Below are positions 30,336 through 40,420 of a DNA stretch of 64,000 nt, piece after piece. Source of the DNA: Nakazawaea peltata. Lineage: Eukaryota; Ascomycota; Pichiomycetes; Alaninales; Pachysolenaceae. The position numbers were made by a program, and so were the translations under genes. Numbering within the stretch: the stretch's first letter is position 1; every line of letters begins with the position of its first letter. The stretch spans positions 66,222-130,221 of the forward strand of contig BCGQ01000005.1 in assembly GCA_001599355.1 (NCBI GenBank), written 5' to 3'. The notes under the pieces were generated by a model, which worked only from the letters and a program-made list of their open reading frames with translations, did not search any database and was not told the DNA's origin.

Positions 30336-31559
30336 ATGACTACTACTATGGATGCCAGTGCCACCATCTCGTCTTTGTACGCTGAGGTGACCCTGCTTCA
30401 GGCTTCCTACCTGGTAGCCCATCTGGTTTATACTACAGCCAAGGGGGAGACTTCCAAGATTTTATCCAGAAAGATGCATGGTTTATCCCTGTCGTTGCTG
30501 GTCCTGTCCGACTCGTTATTGATTCTGACCCTGACAGACTCCAGTGTTATTCTGAGTGCTACTGCCCAATTGAGCGAGGACGAGGCTACCTTGTCTCAAG
30601 TATTAATCGATATCGGTTTCTATTCTGGTCTGTTGCCAGAATACTCCTTCAACTTACTGATGTGTATCATTTTCGTCCTCTTCCTCTTGGTCAATGTTTC
30701 TTTATTGCCATTGAAGCAATGGTGGTTCTCTTGGTCTTTCATTGCCACTTGTATCATGGAAGTTGTTGGTTACATCGGAAGAGTCATGGCCAAGAGTCAT
30801 CCTCAAAGTAAAGCTGCCTATTTGATGCAGTTCGTCTGTCTTACAATTCTGCCTGTTTTCTCCATGCTGGGTATTTATTATCAATTACTGAAGTTGGCTC
30901 GTATTTATGGTGAAAGATATACCAGATTAAAACCGTTACTGTACTCTTATATTTTCATCACCACTGATGTGATCAGTTTAGTGGTCCAGCTGATCGGTGG
31001 TGGTGCTCTGGGTGGTCTGGTCACCAAGGGTAAGGATCCTTCTACGGGAACCCATATTTTTGTAGGTGGTTTGGCTTTCCAAGTGCTCTCCATGACCATT
31101 TTCTTAATTTTATGGTTCGATTTCCTTATCAAAATCCACCGTGGTAATGAAATGGAATACAATCCTGAATATCTGGGTCTCAGAAATGGTCACAGATCTA
31201 CTGGAGGTATTGCTAAAGCCACTGGAGGCTTCTTGGGTGGTCATTATTCCTTCAAATACTTCCCTTACCTGTTGTCGGTCCTGTCCATCTTTATTTATAT
31301 CCGTTGTATTTACAGAACAGCCGAGTTGGCTCTTGGATGGGATGGTTTCTTAATGACCCATGAACATTATTTCATCCTGTTGGACCTGGTAATGGTCTCC
31401 GCAGCCACACTGATTTTCATCCCATTCCATCCAGGTTTCGCTTTCGATGGTAGACATTTGAGTATCCCTGTCAAGGGAGCTAAGAAATCCGCCATTTCTG
31501 GTCCTTCAGGTTACCCAAAAGACGGTCAAAACTCCTCCTTTGACTCCGAGAAACTCTAA
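30336..31559 (+). CDS. RTA1-family lipid-translocating membrane protein (RSB1-like)
   Basis: 407 residues with seven or so hydrophobic helices. Family wording is clear: VVGYIGRVMAK, FSMLGIYYQLLKLARIYG, TTDVISLVVQLIGGG, IFVGGLAFQVLSM, IYIRCIYRTAELALGW and EHYFILLDLVMV...IPFHPG. The lipid-translocating exporter (RTA1) family is fungal; members include Rsb1 (sphingoid long-chain base release/flip), Rta1 and Pug1. The long first segment before the canonical helices and the conserved pattern resemble Rsb1 best. A lysine/serine-rich cytosolic tail closes the protein. The stop is 31 bp from the end of the convergent CAF130-like gene. Confidence 0.85.
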   Translation: MTTTMDASATISSLYAEVTLLQASYLVAHLVYTTAKGETSKILSRKMHGLSLSLLVLSDSLLILTLTDSSVILSATAQLSEDEATLSQVLIDIGFYSGLLPEYSFNLLMCIIFVLFLLVNVSLLPLKQWWFSWSFIATCIMEVVGYIGRVMAKSHPQSKAAYLMQFVCLTILPVFSMLGIYYQLLKLARIYGERYTRLKPLLYSYIFITTDVISLVVQLIGGGALGGLVTKGKDPSTGTHIFVGGLAFQVLSMTIFLILWFDFLIKIHRGNEMEYNPEYLGLRNGHRSTGGIAKATGGFLGGHYSFKYFPYLLSVLSIFIYIRCIYRTAELALGWDGFLMTHEHYFILLDLVMVSAATLIFIPFHPGFAFDGRHLSIPVKGAKKSAISGPSGYPKDGQNSSFDSEKL

Positions 31560-31590
31560 TTACATTCTAATAAATCGTTATCTTATCTAT

Positions 31591-34443
31591 TCATGCACAT
31601 AATGTATACAATTCTCTCAGAAATGAGAACATTGGAACCCACTGTAATAACAACAGTTGTAATTCAAATTTGTAATCTTCATCTTGAGGGTCGATCACCT
31701 TCTTCTTGAACAACGACACAAGCATCTTACTCACAAGGAAGATCAATTTCTGCAGTTTCTGCATATTCTGAATCTTGAGATCCACCGACTGATCCGAATC
31801 TTCTTCTTCATTCTCACCTTTCTCGATCCGTAATACCATACTAGATAAAGAGACGGTGGTGTTCAGGATGAATTCATGGATTAACATCTCCTTCTCTAAC
31901 ACTGACAACTCTAAGTACAGACCCTTTCTAGAGATGGTCCGTCTTTTACACAGCAACATCTCATGACAATATTCAATCACAGGAACACTCAAATCCATAT
32001 GAGTCACATACCAAATCAAGACCCTACGATAACCCTTGCACATCATCAATTCATCGAAGATCCCAAAGATCAATTGAGGCAGAACCGTCATTAACTCATC
32101 AAATAAGGTATCCTCGGGAGATGAGATCAAATTGTAAATCAGGTCGGGTAAAATTTTGTACGTTCCAGCCTCTTCGTCTTTGACCAGCTTCAGAACGGTT
32201 AAGAGAATCTTCTCCAAGTTCTGTAAGGAAGTCTTCAACGACAGGATCGATCTCAACAGTTGCTCAAATTCATCCCAAGTAGAATAATAATTCTTCTTAG
32301 TCTTGATTAATTTGAGGAATTTCTCATTGAATTCAGAATTCAATCCACGAGGAATATCACGCCAATCTATACCGTTTTGGACACCATAAAATTCGGTAGA
32401 ATCAGGTCCTGCTTGACCAGACCGAGACCCATCAGCGCTACCACGGACCAGATTAGGTTGCTTCCTCATTAATGGGTTAGAATTGACCAAAAATTCATGC
32501 TCATCAAACTCCTCTCCTGTTCTAGAGTTATAAAACTTACCATCTTTCTCATAAATCGAGATTTTATCCCCGTTCTTACCAACATATTTGTATAATACTT
32601 TACCTTTGGCTTCTTCGACGACGGGTTCACCGTCATTTGAACCACCTACTACTATTTTATTATCCTTACTATCGGTGAATTCTTCGTCCGAAATCTCACC
32701 TTCGTCGTCGTCATCACCATCTTCAGGTTCGTCGAATACACAATGACAATCCCTATGAACACGACGTTTATAGACTCTTTTAATGAGACCAGACAGATTA
32801 TCAACATCCTCCAGATCTCCCTCCACTTCGGCCTCTACCTCTTCCTCCACTTCTTCCCCCACATACTCATCCTGCCCATATTCATCCAACTCATAATCAA
32901 AAATATAATACATATCCTCGTCATATCTATCATTAGGTTCCAAATCCATGATCAACAGCGTCACTTCAAACAACTCTGTACTGATCAGCAACAACAGCGA
33001 AGCATTGAACCTCATATCACAAGTCAACAGTCCCCCACCTTGTTTTCTACCCCATGGAGACGTGAATGAAATGAAAGACTCATGTTGAAGATCATGATAT
33101 CTCTTGTCAAACTCATTATTCAACACCACAGCCAACACCAGTCGTACTGTCGCACACCCTTTGATTATATACCTGATCATCAACGGATACTCCTCGTCCC
33201 CATACTCGACATCTTTCACTTCACAATTCCTATCAAATTCCAAGCACATCACCATCACCTCACTGAACACTTTCCAATACTTGATGAAATGGAATAAGAA
33301 TGGGGTCTTGATGAGATTCTTTTCTCCAAGGTAATTCTTATAACAGTTACCTACGGTATATAACAGCACCAGAATCACCGAATATGACATATTAAGAATG
33401 TTCCAAGTCCAGTAATCACTGATAGTTTCTTGGGAATCTTCATCGATAAAGCTCTCGTCCGTTTCTCCCTCTCCTTTGTAGACATCACGAGGGTCAGGGA
33501 TCTCATTGAGAGCCGCGATACGATCTATAGGAGTCCATTGATTGAGATGTTTCAACAAAAACTCATTATCACCACCACTTTCGCCGCGTTCACCTCCTTC
33601 ACTTCCCTCACCCTGCTCATCAGACTTCTCACTAGGCAACTTCGAACTATCCTCTTGGTTCAAAAAGTTCAGGAAAACTTGCAGAATCTGAACTAAATCA
33701 AGACATAAGCGGAAATAGTCCATATCGTAACTCTCAATATTCAACAGGATCACAATATTTGATATCAAATCTATCGATAAGATCTCATCACCAATTTGAT
33801 TAGGCTGAGAACCTGGATCCACAAGAGCCAGGATGGTTAAATATAACTTCTCCATAGTAGAATGGGGCACTTTACTTACGAATCTACACACCTCTTTATT
33901 GCCATTTGAATACCTCAAAGGCTCATCGTCTTCATACTCGTCTTCACTCACAGTGTTCCGACGGTGATGAGCATACACAAGTGGGGCCAGCATTGGGTGT
34001 AGCCCATGTAAGGTGGCTTCCTCTTCATAGAGAGAACGGTCGAATGGTGTGAATGTCTGGGCAAGACACCATAGCAGCGAGTGTCTATACACATGGTCGA
34101 AATCCAGAGTCCTCAGATAGTCTCTACAGAGCCTTTGGACACGAGAGTCTGGGGGTTGCAGTCCAGTGAGCAGCAATTCCAGTTTCAAGAGCTTATTAGA
34201 GGCATTAGCCCATCCACCTTCCAATTCCATACCTTGACTGAGAGCCTCATCGAGAAACAGCCGAGTATTTGAGAGGTCTTTGAGCATCATACTCTTGGCT
34301 AAAGCGTCTGGGAGCTCAAAATCCATCACCATGTCTTGTAAAGACGACAGTAGAGGGGCGGAACTGGGACCTGGCGGGTCATTTGATGTAGCGCCCATGA
34401 TATTTGGAGCTCCAGGATCCTTATTATACTCCTTAGCCATCAT
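31591..34443 (-). CDS. CAF130: probable CCR4-NOT subunit CAF130
   Basis: 950 residues, soluble, helical, with acidic patches (about 515-625). Wording I associate with Caf130 is present: SPWGRKQGGGLLTCDMRFNA, a basic-cysteine stretch RRVHRDCHCVFDEPEDG, GIDWRDIPRGLNSEFNEKFL, and DELMMCKGYRRVLIWYVTHM. Caf130 is a yeast-type peripheral subunit of CCR4-NOT, docking on Not1 and linked to co-translational decay of RPL3 and RPL4 mRNA. S. cerevisiae Caf130 is longer (about 1120). The main alternative I weighed, STRIPAK subunit Far11, has similar length but not these motifs. The start is one of two adjacent ATGs; an 11-codon upstream ORF (34495-34460) precedes it. Confidence 0.62.
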   Translation of the reverse strand: MMAKEYNKDPGAPNIMGATSNDPPGPSSAPLLSSLQDMVMDFELPDALAKSMMLKDLSNTRLFLDEALSQGMELEGGWANASNKLLKLELLLTGLQPPDSRVQRLCRDYLRTLDFDHVYRHSLLWCLAQTFTPFDRSLYEEEATLHGLHPMLAPLVYAHHRRNTVSEDEYEDDEPLRYSNGNKEVCRFVSKVPHSTMEKLYLTILALVDPGSQPNQIGDEILSIDLISNIVILLNIESYDMDYFRLCLDLVQILQVFLNFLNQEDSSKLPSEKSDEQGEGSEGGERGESGGDNEFLLKHLNQWTPIDRIAALNEIPDPRDVYKGEGETDESFIDEDSQETISDYWTWNILNMSYSVILVLLYTVGNCYKNYLGEKNLIKTPFLFHFIKYWKVFSEVMVMCLEFDRNCEVKDVEYGDEEYPLMIRYIIKGCATVRLVLAVVLNNEFDKRYHDLQHESFISFTSPWGRKQGGGLLTCDMRFNASLLLLISTELFEVTLLIMDLEPNDRYDEDMYYIFDYELDEYGQDEYVGEEVEEEVEAEVEGDLEDVDNLSGLIKRVYKRRVHRDCHCVFDEPEDGDDDDEGEISDEEFTDSKDNKIVVGGSNDGEPVVEEAKGKVLYKYVGKNGDKISIYEKDGKFYNSRTGEEFDEHEFLVNSNPLMRKQPNLVRGSADGSRSGQAGPDSTEFYGVQNGIDWRDIPRGLNSEFNEKFLKLIKTKKNYYSTWDEFEQLLRSILSLKTSLQNLEKILLTVLKLVKDEEAGTYKILPDLIYNLISSPEDTLFDELMTVLPQLIFGIFDELMMCKGYRRVLIWYVTHMDLSVPVIEYCHEMLLCKRRTISRKGLYLELSVLEKEMLIHEFILNTTVSLSSMVLRIEKGENEEEDSDQSVDLKIQNMQKLQKLIFLVSKMLVSLFKKKVIDPQDEDYKFELQLLLLQWVPMFSFLRELYTLCA

Positions 34444-35741
34444 GCACCCTATTAGTTGGTCAGTTCACTTGGTCTCTTCTCATAGTCTTCGCCATCTTGA
34501 GCTTAGGCGCATTCTTTAGGTTTGTGTACCGAGAAGGTTACCCGGCTTTGCAGGTGAGCGAGAATTGAAAAATCTTCAGAAACAGTATGAATTCCTAATA
34601 CAGTAAGTACTGTATTTAGTAACAAGTGGTACGAGCTGAGACTGTTTTAGACTAAAGTATCAGCGCAGCCTAAAAGGAATACAATAGGAGAGACCAAAAA
34701 GATGCTAAGGAAGGACAATAGGCGAGAAAGAGCAATTATAGGGGGACTGTAGGGGATGTAGAGTTTGGTAATAGGTGAATAGTGGTAGGATGCAATAGGA
34801 TGGGGATGAAAGTGGATGCACTTGCTATGTTTACTTTTTCTTGTCAATGCTGATCACACTCAATAGATCTAGATCTTAAAGATCTCGCTTTAAATTGTAC
34901 GGGTCAGGTGTTCAAAGAGGGGTACTTTGAGAGGTAGCGAGCTCTCTTTAAACGGCAGAATTTAAAGAAAAAATATTAAATAACACCCAGAGAACACAGA
35001 AAAAAATATTATTAAAACGAAAAAGGGCAAAAAAGGAAGAAAAGGGCAAAAACCACAGTAAATGACAGACATCTACAACTAAGAGGAAGTGTAGTATACA
35101 AGGGATAGACCAAGAAGAGAAGAAGACAGCGTATTTGGATATGTGAGATATTACTTCAATATGTAAAGATCTTATGCTAACATGTACTTTAACATGTACT
35201 CTAGCTTGTATTCTAATATCTAAATCCCACCCATAAATTCGCCCATAATATCCCCCTATAATATCCCCCCTAAATTTGCCCCCTTCCTGCCCCATCCCCT
35301 AAATATTACAGCGTTTAGTATCTCTATCACACTACCACACGTGCCAGTTAGTACTGCTTCTACGCTATTTAGTGCGCGAAAAATCATCGTACCTCAACCT
35401 GTTGCTGCAGAAGATGGGTGAAACGCGCAGGACTTTAGAGCGCCTGTTTGAGGGACTCCCTAACACCATTGTAGATTCGTTCCCAAATTAAGATAGTCCC
35501 GTGAGGTCTGGGCGGGCACGAATTATATAAGAGATCTGGGATATATCTTAACTATAAAGTAACTTTAAAAAAAAAAAGGGGATCTGGGCTTTTTTAACCT
35601 TAACTCTGCACACATATTGAGCACTCCCCAAGCTCTTCCGCCTGTCGTTTATTAAGCATACTTACATAGCTGCTTTCCAGCTATATATTTCAAGGGATAC
35701 CACGACTTGCGATCGCCACAATTATACACCATCAAATTAAT
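34444..35741. other. divergent promoter region, CAF130-like / GT71
   Basis: 1.3 kb. It contains the CAF130 upstream ORF (34460-34495), CGCGAAAAA (35375-35383) resembling an SBF box, a TTAAACGGC-rich AT stretch and an A11 run (35568-35578). A short hydrophobic plus-strand frame without ATG (34450-34566) overlaps the CAF130 leader. No certain gene. Confidence 0.45.
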
Positions 35742-37763
35742 ATGATCATACCCACGTTGAAGAGGGGACTAGGGTCTCGATTCACATCCAAACTTGTCTT
35801 GCTTGTCGGTGTCATCGTCTTGCAATTCCTGTTTCTTAACTACTTATACCATTTCATCTCACATAGCAATCTGTATGGTACAATAAGCAGTCCAGCTTCG
35901 GCGGTGCTGGGCGCTGGTACTTCATTGATCGAGTTGGATAGTGATATGGCAACAACAAATCACTACCTCTTGATCCAAAAGCTTTTGAATTCAGACACTC
36001 AGACATCACAATCAGAGATGTGCTCGGCCTATTTAGATGGCTTGGATGAGAAGTTCACTCTGTATCCAGAGGCCTTGATTTCAGGTTCATATGAACCATC
36101 TCTTGACTACCTCTCATCCCATCAGTATTTCGACAAGGAATACCAGCTGATCAAAGCAGAATATACCAAGGCTGGTAAAGATATGAAAGAGATCAATACT
36201 AAAGAATTACTTAAGAAGGTGAACAAACAGATCCTTGATAATAAGCTGTATAAGGCTAGTTTGATCAATAGTGTAGGGCTGTTACGTTGGTATAGTCATT
36301 GTAAACCATTGATCACCAGCCATGATAAATGCACCGACTTGGAAGCCAAGTTATTCCCATGGTTCACCTTTGAATTACCTACTTTCACTAGATGGGATGG
36401 AACTGAGTTGAAGAAATTTCCTCATATCGAAGTCATCAATGATCCTGGTCGTCCATCTGAAGGCACCTCTCCGGATATCAAGTTACACGATCATGATCAT
36501 TCTGAGTCTGGAGTATATTCATGCTTCTGGTCAAGCTTCCATGATAATTACGATGGGAGGGGAATTGTCGTTCCTGTCAATGCTGATTTCGAAATGGATC
36601 AGTTGAGTAGATTAATCAAATTATTGAGATGGTTCGGTAACAAATTACCTATTCAGGTCGTTTATAACTCTCGTTTCTATAAACCTAAAGCAGAATTGCT
36701 CGATGTGATCACTCAAGTCAGTCGTGATACTATTAAAATGAACAATGGAGACAAAATTTCAAATTTCAAACAAGAGGTTTGGTACGTTGATACTGAACTG
36801 TTATTCGACCATAATTTCCACCAAGAATTATTAAATACCTCTCCAATTTTGGTTCCATTACTTTTCTCTTCATTCAAAGAGGTTCTTTTCTTGTCTCCTT
36901 CCACTTTTATCTTCAAAGACTTAGCCTCATTGTTCGAGCAACAATCTTATCGTGACACCGGATTATTCATGTTCAGATCCAAACTGACAAATGTCAAGTT
37001 GAAGGAGAATTTCTATGCTTTGATCAAATCGATGTTCCCATCTGATTTCGAAGCTTCAGTTTTACCAAATGTAGCCAAACTGATCAGATTACCTCTGGAT
37101 TCCAAATACTTACAACCTGATAACTCTGTACAGATGACTGATTCCCGTTTGTTTGTCATTGATAAGGCTCTGAAACTCGACGCACTTTTAACTCTGTTGT
37201 ATTTGAAATTCACTACCAAGATCCACGACTCAGAATTGCTTTGGTTAGGTCTGCAATTGCATGGTTATGACTTTTCATACAACGATTTACAGCCAGGAGC
37301 TGTAGGATCTGTGCTGAGAGATGATATGGATAAGCCAATTGTTCTGTCTAAACAAAATGTCCACTTCTCACTGACCGGCGAACAAGAGTTGCTCTGGATG
37401 AGTGATGCCGTTTACATGTGTGGAGATCTCAATGGGGTCGATGTCGAACACGAATTCAACGAGTTGATCAAAGATCGTACAAGACCACCTCAATTGGGAG
37501 ATATCAAATCTGCAGCCGATTTGAGAAATGCATACCTTCAAAGAATCTCTTTTGACGCTGTGATAATTCCTCCAGAATATGATAGTGGTTCAGAGGTAGC
37601 AGAAAGTTGGGTCCTGACTCCATATTGTAAGGGAACCATCTATAAACTGAAGAAGGAAGTCCAATTGGAAGGATCTGAGACACCTCTTGTTGGAAAATTA
37701 ATCAAGTTCGATTCTCATCAAGTTCATTCTTATAATCTGCTTCTAGATTTATGGAAGAATTAA
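35742..37763 (+). CDS. GT71 (Mnn1/Mnn2-like) mannosyltransferase family protein lacking the DXD motif
   Basis: 673 residues, type II Golgi topology: short cytosolic tail, signal anchor (about 17-40), variable stem, then a GT71 catalytic region with GRGIVVPVNADFEMDQLSRL (272-291), RWFGNKLPIQVVYNSRFY and LFSSFKEVLFLSPSTFIFKD. In Mnn1-type enzymes the last block reads like EAILLDADTVPF, where DAD is the DXD metal/GDP-mannose site; here the aligned residues are S385-P386-S387. C-terminal family parts remain (DSELLWLGLQL, SDAVYMCGDL). It probably works in wall mannan elaboration or is a non-catalytic relative. I cannot assign it to Mnn1, Mnn2/5 or Mnt subgroups. Confidence 0.78.
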   Translation: MIIPTLKRGLGSRFTSKLVLLVGVIVLQFLFLNYLYHFISHSNLYGTISSPASAVLGAGTSLIELDSDMATTNHYLLIQKLLNSDTQTSQSEMCSAYLDGLDEKFTLYPEALISGSYEPSLDYLSSHQYFDKEYQLIKAEYTKAGKDMKEINTKELLKKVNKQILDNKLYKASLINSVGLLRWYSHCKPLITSHDKCTDLEAKLFPWFTFELPTFTRWDGTELKKFPHIEVINDPGRPSEGTSPDIKLHDHDHSESGVYSCFWSSFHDNYDGRGIVVPVNADFEMDQLSRLIKLLRWFGNKLPIQVVYNSRFYKPKAELLDVITQVSRDTIKMNNGDKISNFKQEVWYVDTELLFDHNFHQELLNTSPILVPLLFSSFKEVLFLSPSTFIFKDLASLFEQQSYRDTGLFMFRSKLTNVKLKENFYALIKSMFPSDFEASVLPNVAKLIRLPLDSKYLQPDNSVQMTDSRLFVIDKALKLDALLTLLYLKFTTKIHDSELLWLGLQLHGYDFSYNDLQPGAVGSVLRDDMDKPIVLSKQNVHFSLTGEQELLWMSDAVYMCGDLNGVDVEHEFNELIKDRTRPPQLGDIKSAADLRNAYLQRISFDAVIIPPEYDSGSEVAESWVLTPYCKGTIYKLKKEVQLEGSETPLVGKLIKFDSHQVHSYNLLLDLWKN

Positions 37764-38310
37764 TATATAAATGTAATAGAGACAGCACTAATAGGTTTAG
37801 GAATGTTTGTGTGTAGAAATGAGGAGTAGAGCAGTAGAGTATTAGAGACGTAGATTTAGATATCTGTTGGGGTTACGATCCGTTTGGAGGCTTCCCTACC
37901 TTAAGGTCAAGTCTAATACTGTGTGTCTCATCCACTTCCTGATCACCCCCAAAATTACCCCTATCTTAGGTCGTGTACTCCCAATTTCTCGTTTCTTTCA
38001 ACTATCTTCGGCGGAGCTTACGTAAGCATTTTCTATTTTGTCTCTCTCTATCACTTGCCCAAAAGGGAAACTTTCTCGCCCTATCGCATGATAACAGATT
38101 TCGGAGATCTCCGAATGCCTAAAAACGGCTGGGCGAGTCCGGGAACTCCTGCGGAGACTTCCCACTTACTTCTGATGAGATGGTCAAACAAGAGGAGAAG
38201 CGGAGAGAATTTTTGGTAAATTAAGCGCATCAGCCTGTTCCTATTTATATTTGTACGTATTACTTCTGAATTTTTCACCCGTTTTACTGTCGAGAACAAA
38301 CCATTAAATA
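37764..38310. other. intergenic GT71 / DAL1, with a GTCGTGTA module
   Basis: 547 bp. GTCGTGTACTCCCAATTT begins at 37970, and 46 bp after the start of the core is a perfect 12-bp palindrome GCTTACGTAAGC (38016-38027). A single GATAA (38090-38094) is the only GATA-type site noticed before DAL1. No gene is seen. Confidence 0.5.
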
Positions 38311-40203
38311 ATGAGAGCTATCGCATCTACGTCCGTAGTGTTGGACAAAACTGTTGTTCCTGCCACTATAGTTTTCTCTCCGGAATCTGGAAAAATCGTA
38401 CACATTGAACAAGGGGTTGTCAGTGATGACCTGTTTTTGAAGAGATACAAAGTAACAGACTTCCGTGATGTATCTCCAATGATCATTATGCCTGGTTTGG
38501 TCGATGCTCATGTACATTTGAATGAACCAGGACGTACCGAATGGGAAGGTTTCGCTACTGGAACTCAGCTGGCCATTTCTGGAGGTGTTACTACTGTCAT
38601 CGACATGCCTTTGAACCTGATCCCACCAACTACTACCGTTGAAAACTTTGAACTTAAAATTGAACTGCTGAAAGGTCAAACTTGGTGTGACGTTGGTTTC
38701 TGGGGTGGTCTTGTCCCTGATAATTTGGACCACTTGGTTCCTTTGATCAAATGTGGTGTCCGTGGTTTCAAAGGTTTCCTTATTGACTCTGGTGTCGATG
38801 AGTTCCCTCTGATCAACCCTCTGTATATTGACCAACTGATGCAACGTGTCCAAGGTAACCCAACAGTTTTAATGTTCCATCTGGAGATGCAACCAAGAGT
38901 ATCGTTGGGACCCCAGGTGACATTTGATTTGGGTGATGACAGTGATAATTCAGGAACTGCTACCGGTCTGACTACTCCATTGACAGGATCTGAGACCAGA
39001 ACAATCACTAGTAAAGTTGCCAGTTGCACTGGCCATGGCCATAGCCATGACCATGATCAGGACCATGACCATGACCTCGTACATACTCCTTCCTCTGCCT
39101 CTATTGTCGGCACCCCAACTAAAGATATCGATGCACTTGACCTCGGAATGTCTCAATCTTTCATTTCTCGTGCTCCTCCTCTGATCCCAGAGCTTTTACG
39201 TGGCTCTATGCATCACCGTGAAGACCATCTGCATTGTAGATTACCACATAACCATGCTGGATCGATCGACCACTCCGTCTTGACCGACGAACAACTGATT
39301 GCATTACTGAGATCTCCAGTATTAAGTGCTCTGGAGCCTCGTTTCGGTCCAAATGCTGATCTGGTCAACCATCACCAAGAGTTGGCTCCTCTGGATGACT
39401 CAGTTCTTAATGAAATCGACCCTACTCTGTACCTGTCATTCCTTGCATCCCGTCCCGACGTATTTGAGACCACTGCTATTGCTGAAATCATCGCATGCTC
39501 TATTAAAAACCCTAACGTGCCCCTTCACGTAGTCCATTTGGCTACTCATGAGCTGATCCCATTGATCAGAGCAGCCCTCGAGAAAGGTTTACCAATCTCT
39601 GTCGAAACTTGTTTCCATTACCTTTCGTTAACTCTGGAGCTGATCAAAAATGGATCTACTCAGTTCAAATGTTGCCCACCAATCAGGACTCAGGACAACC
39701 AAGACTTGTTGTGGCAACTGTTACAAGAACGTGTGATCCAGACCGTTGTAAGTGATCATTCTCCTTGTACTCCAGACTTGAAAAGTTTCAATACTGGAGA
39801 TTTCTTCCAGCTGTGGGGAGGAATTTCTAGTATCGGTTTTGGATTATCGATCATGTATACTGAAGTTATGAGAAAGAAGCAACAAAAGCAACTCGAGTGT
39901 GATCTCTTGGATATCATTGAGTGGTGTTGTGAGAATACTGCCAAACAAGTTGGTCTTTCTCACCGTAAAGGTCATATCAGAGAAGGATATGATGCTGATT
40001 TCCTGATTTTCGACCCAGAAATGCTCTTTACTATTGAAAATGACCGTACTTATTTCAAAAACAAAATGACCGCTTACCATGGCCGGGAGTTGAAGGGAAG
40101 AGTAGTAGAGACCATTGTTGGAGGTAACTCGGTATTTGCTTTAGGACTGGGAGTTAGTGATATTCCAATGGGTAAATTAATTCTTGAGAGAAGGATAGAA
40201 TAG
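38311..40203 (+). CDS. DAL1: allantoinase DAL1 with a large histidine-rich insertion
   Basis: 630 residues; hydrolyses allantoin to allantoate, the first step of purine-derived nitrogen use. Metal-binding residues of cyclic amidohydrolases are visible: H67 and H69 in PGLVDAHVHLNEPG, K154 in RGFKGFLIDSGVDE (carboxylated lysine), H190 in MFHLEM, H409 in HVVHLA, and D482 in VVSDHSPC. S. cerevisiae Dal1 has 460 residues; the excess is one insertion (about 203-365) between the MFH strand and LYLSFLASRPDVFE. It contains GHGHSHDHDQDHDHD (241-255) and HHREDHLHCRLPHNH (301-315), more than a dozen histidines in total. The frame is uninterrupted and flanking parts align, so it is a true insertion, not an intron or fusion that I can identify. 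Confidence 0.93.
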   Translation: MRAIASTSVVLDKTVVPATIVFSPESGKIVHIEQGVVSDDLFLKRYKVTDFRDVSPMIIMPGLVDAHVHLNEPGRTEWEGFATGTQLAISGGVTTVIDMPLNLIPPTTTVENFELKIELLKGQTWCDVGFWGGLVPDNLDHLVPLIKCGVRGFKGFLIDSGVDEFPLINPLYIDQLMQRVQGNPTVLMFHLEMQPRVSLGPQVTFDLGDDSDNSGTATGLTTPLTGSETRTITSKVASCTGHGHSHDHDQDHDHDLVHTPSSASIVGTPTKDIDALDLGMSQSFISRAPPLIPELLRGSMHHREDHLHCRLPHNHAGSIDHSVLTDEQLIALLRSPVLSALEPRFGPNADLVNHHQELAPLDDSVLNEIDPTLYLSFLASRPDVFETTAIAEIIACSIKNPNVPLHVVHLATHELIPLIRAALEKGLPISVETCFHYLSLTLELIKNGSTQFKCCPPIRTQDNQDLLWQLLQERVIQTVVSDHSPCTPDLKSFNTGDFFQLWGGISSIGFGLSIMYTEVMRKKQQKQLECDLLDIIEWCCENTAKQVGLSHRKGHIREGYDADFLIFDPEMLFTIENDRTYFKNKMTAYHGRELKGRVVETIVGGNSVFALGLGVSDIPMGKLILERRIE

Positions 40204-40420
40204 AAGAGGTAAATAAGTAATTTATAATCGATATGCTTAATGGGTAGTAGGATGAGGGTAGATGATATCACACACATGATGTACGTAAGTGGTAAAGCTA
40301 GCCCTGTTTAACTCCTGGTGCACCCCTCTGTGGCCTAGCCTAACCTAAATCCAAAAGGTCGTGCACACCCAATTTCCTATCTAGGATATCTACATAACCC
40401 CCAATTTATCTATAATTACT

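Noticed and set aside
31591-34443. Identification of the 950-residue protein as STRIPAK subunit Far11
   Set aside because: Length fits, but the DWRDIPRG, CHCVF and GYRRVLIW blocks point to CAF130 rather than to the Far11/STRIP domains.
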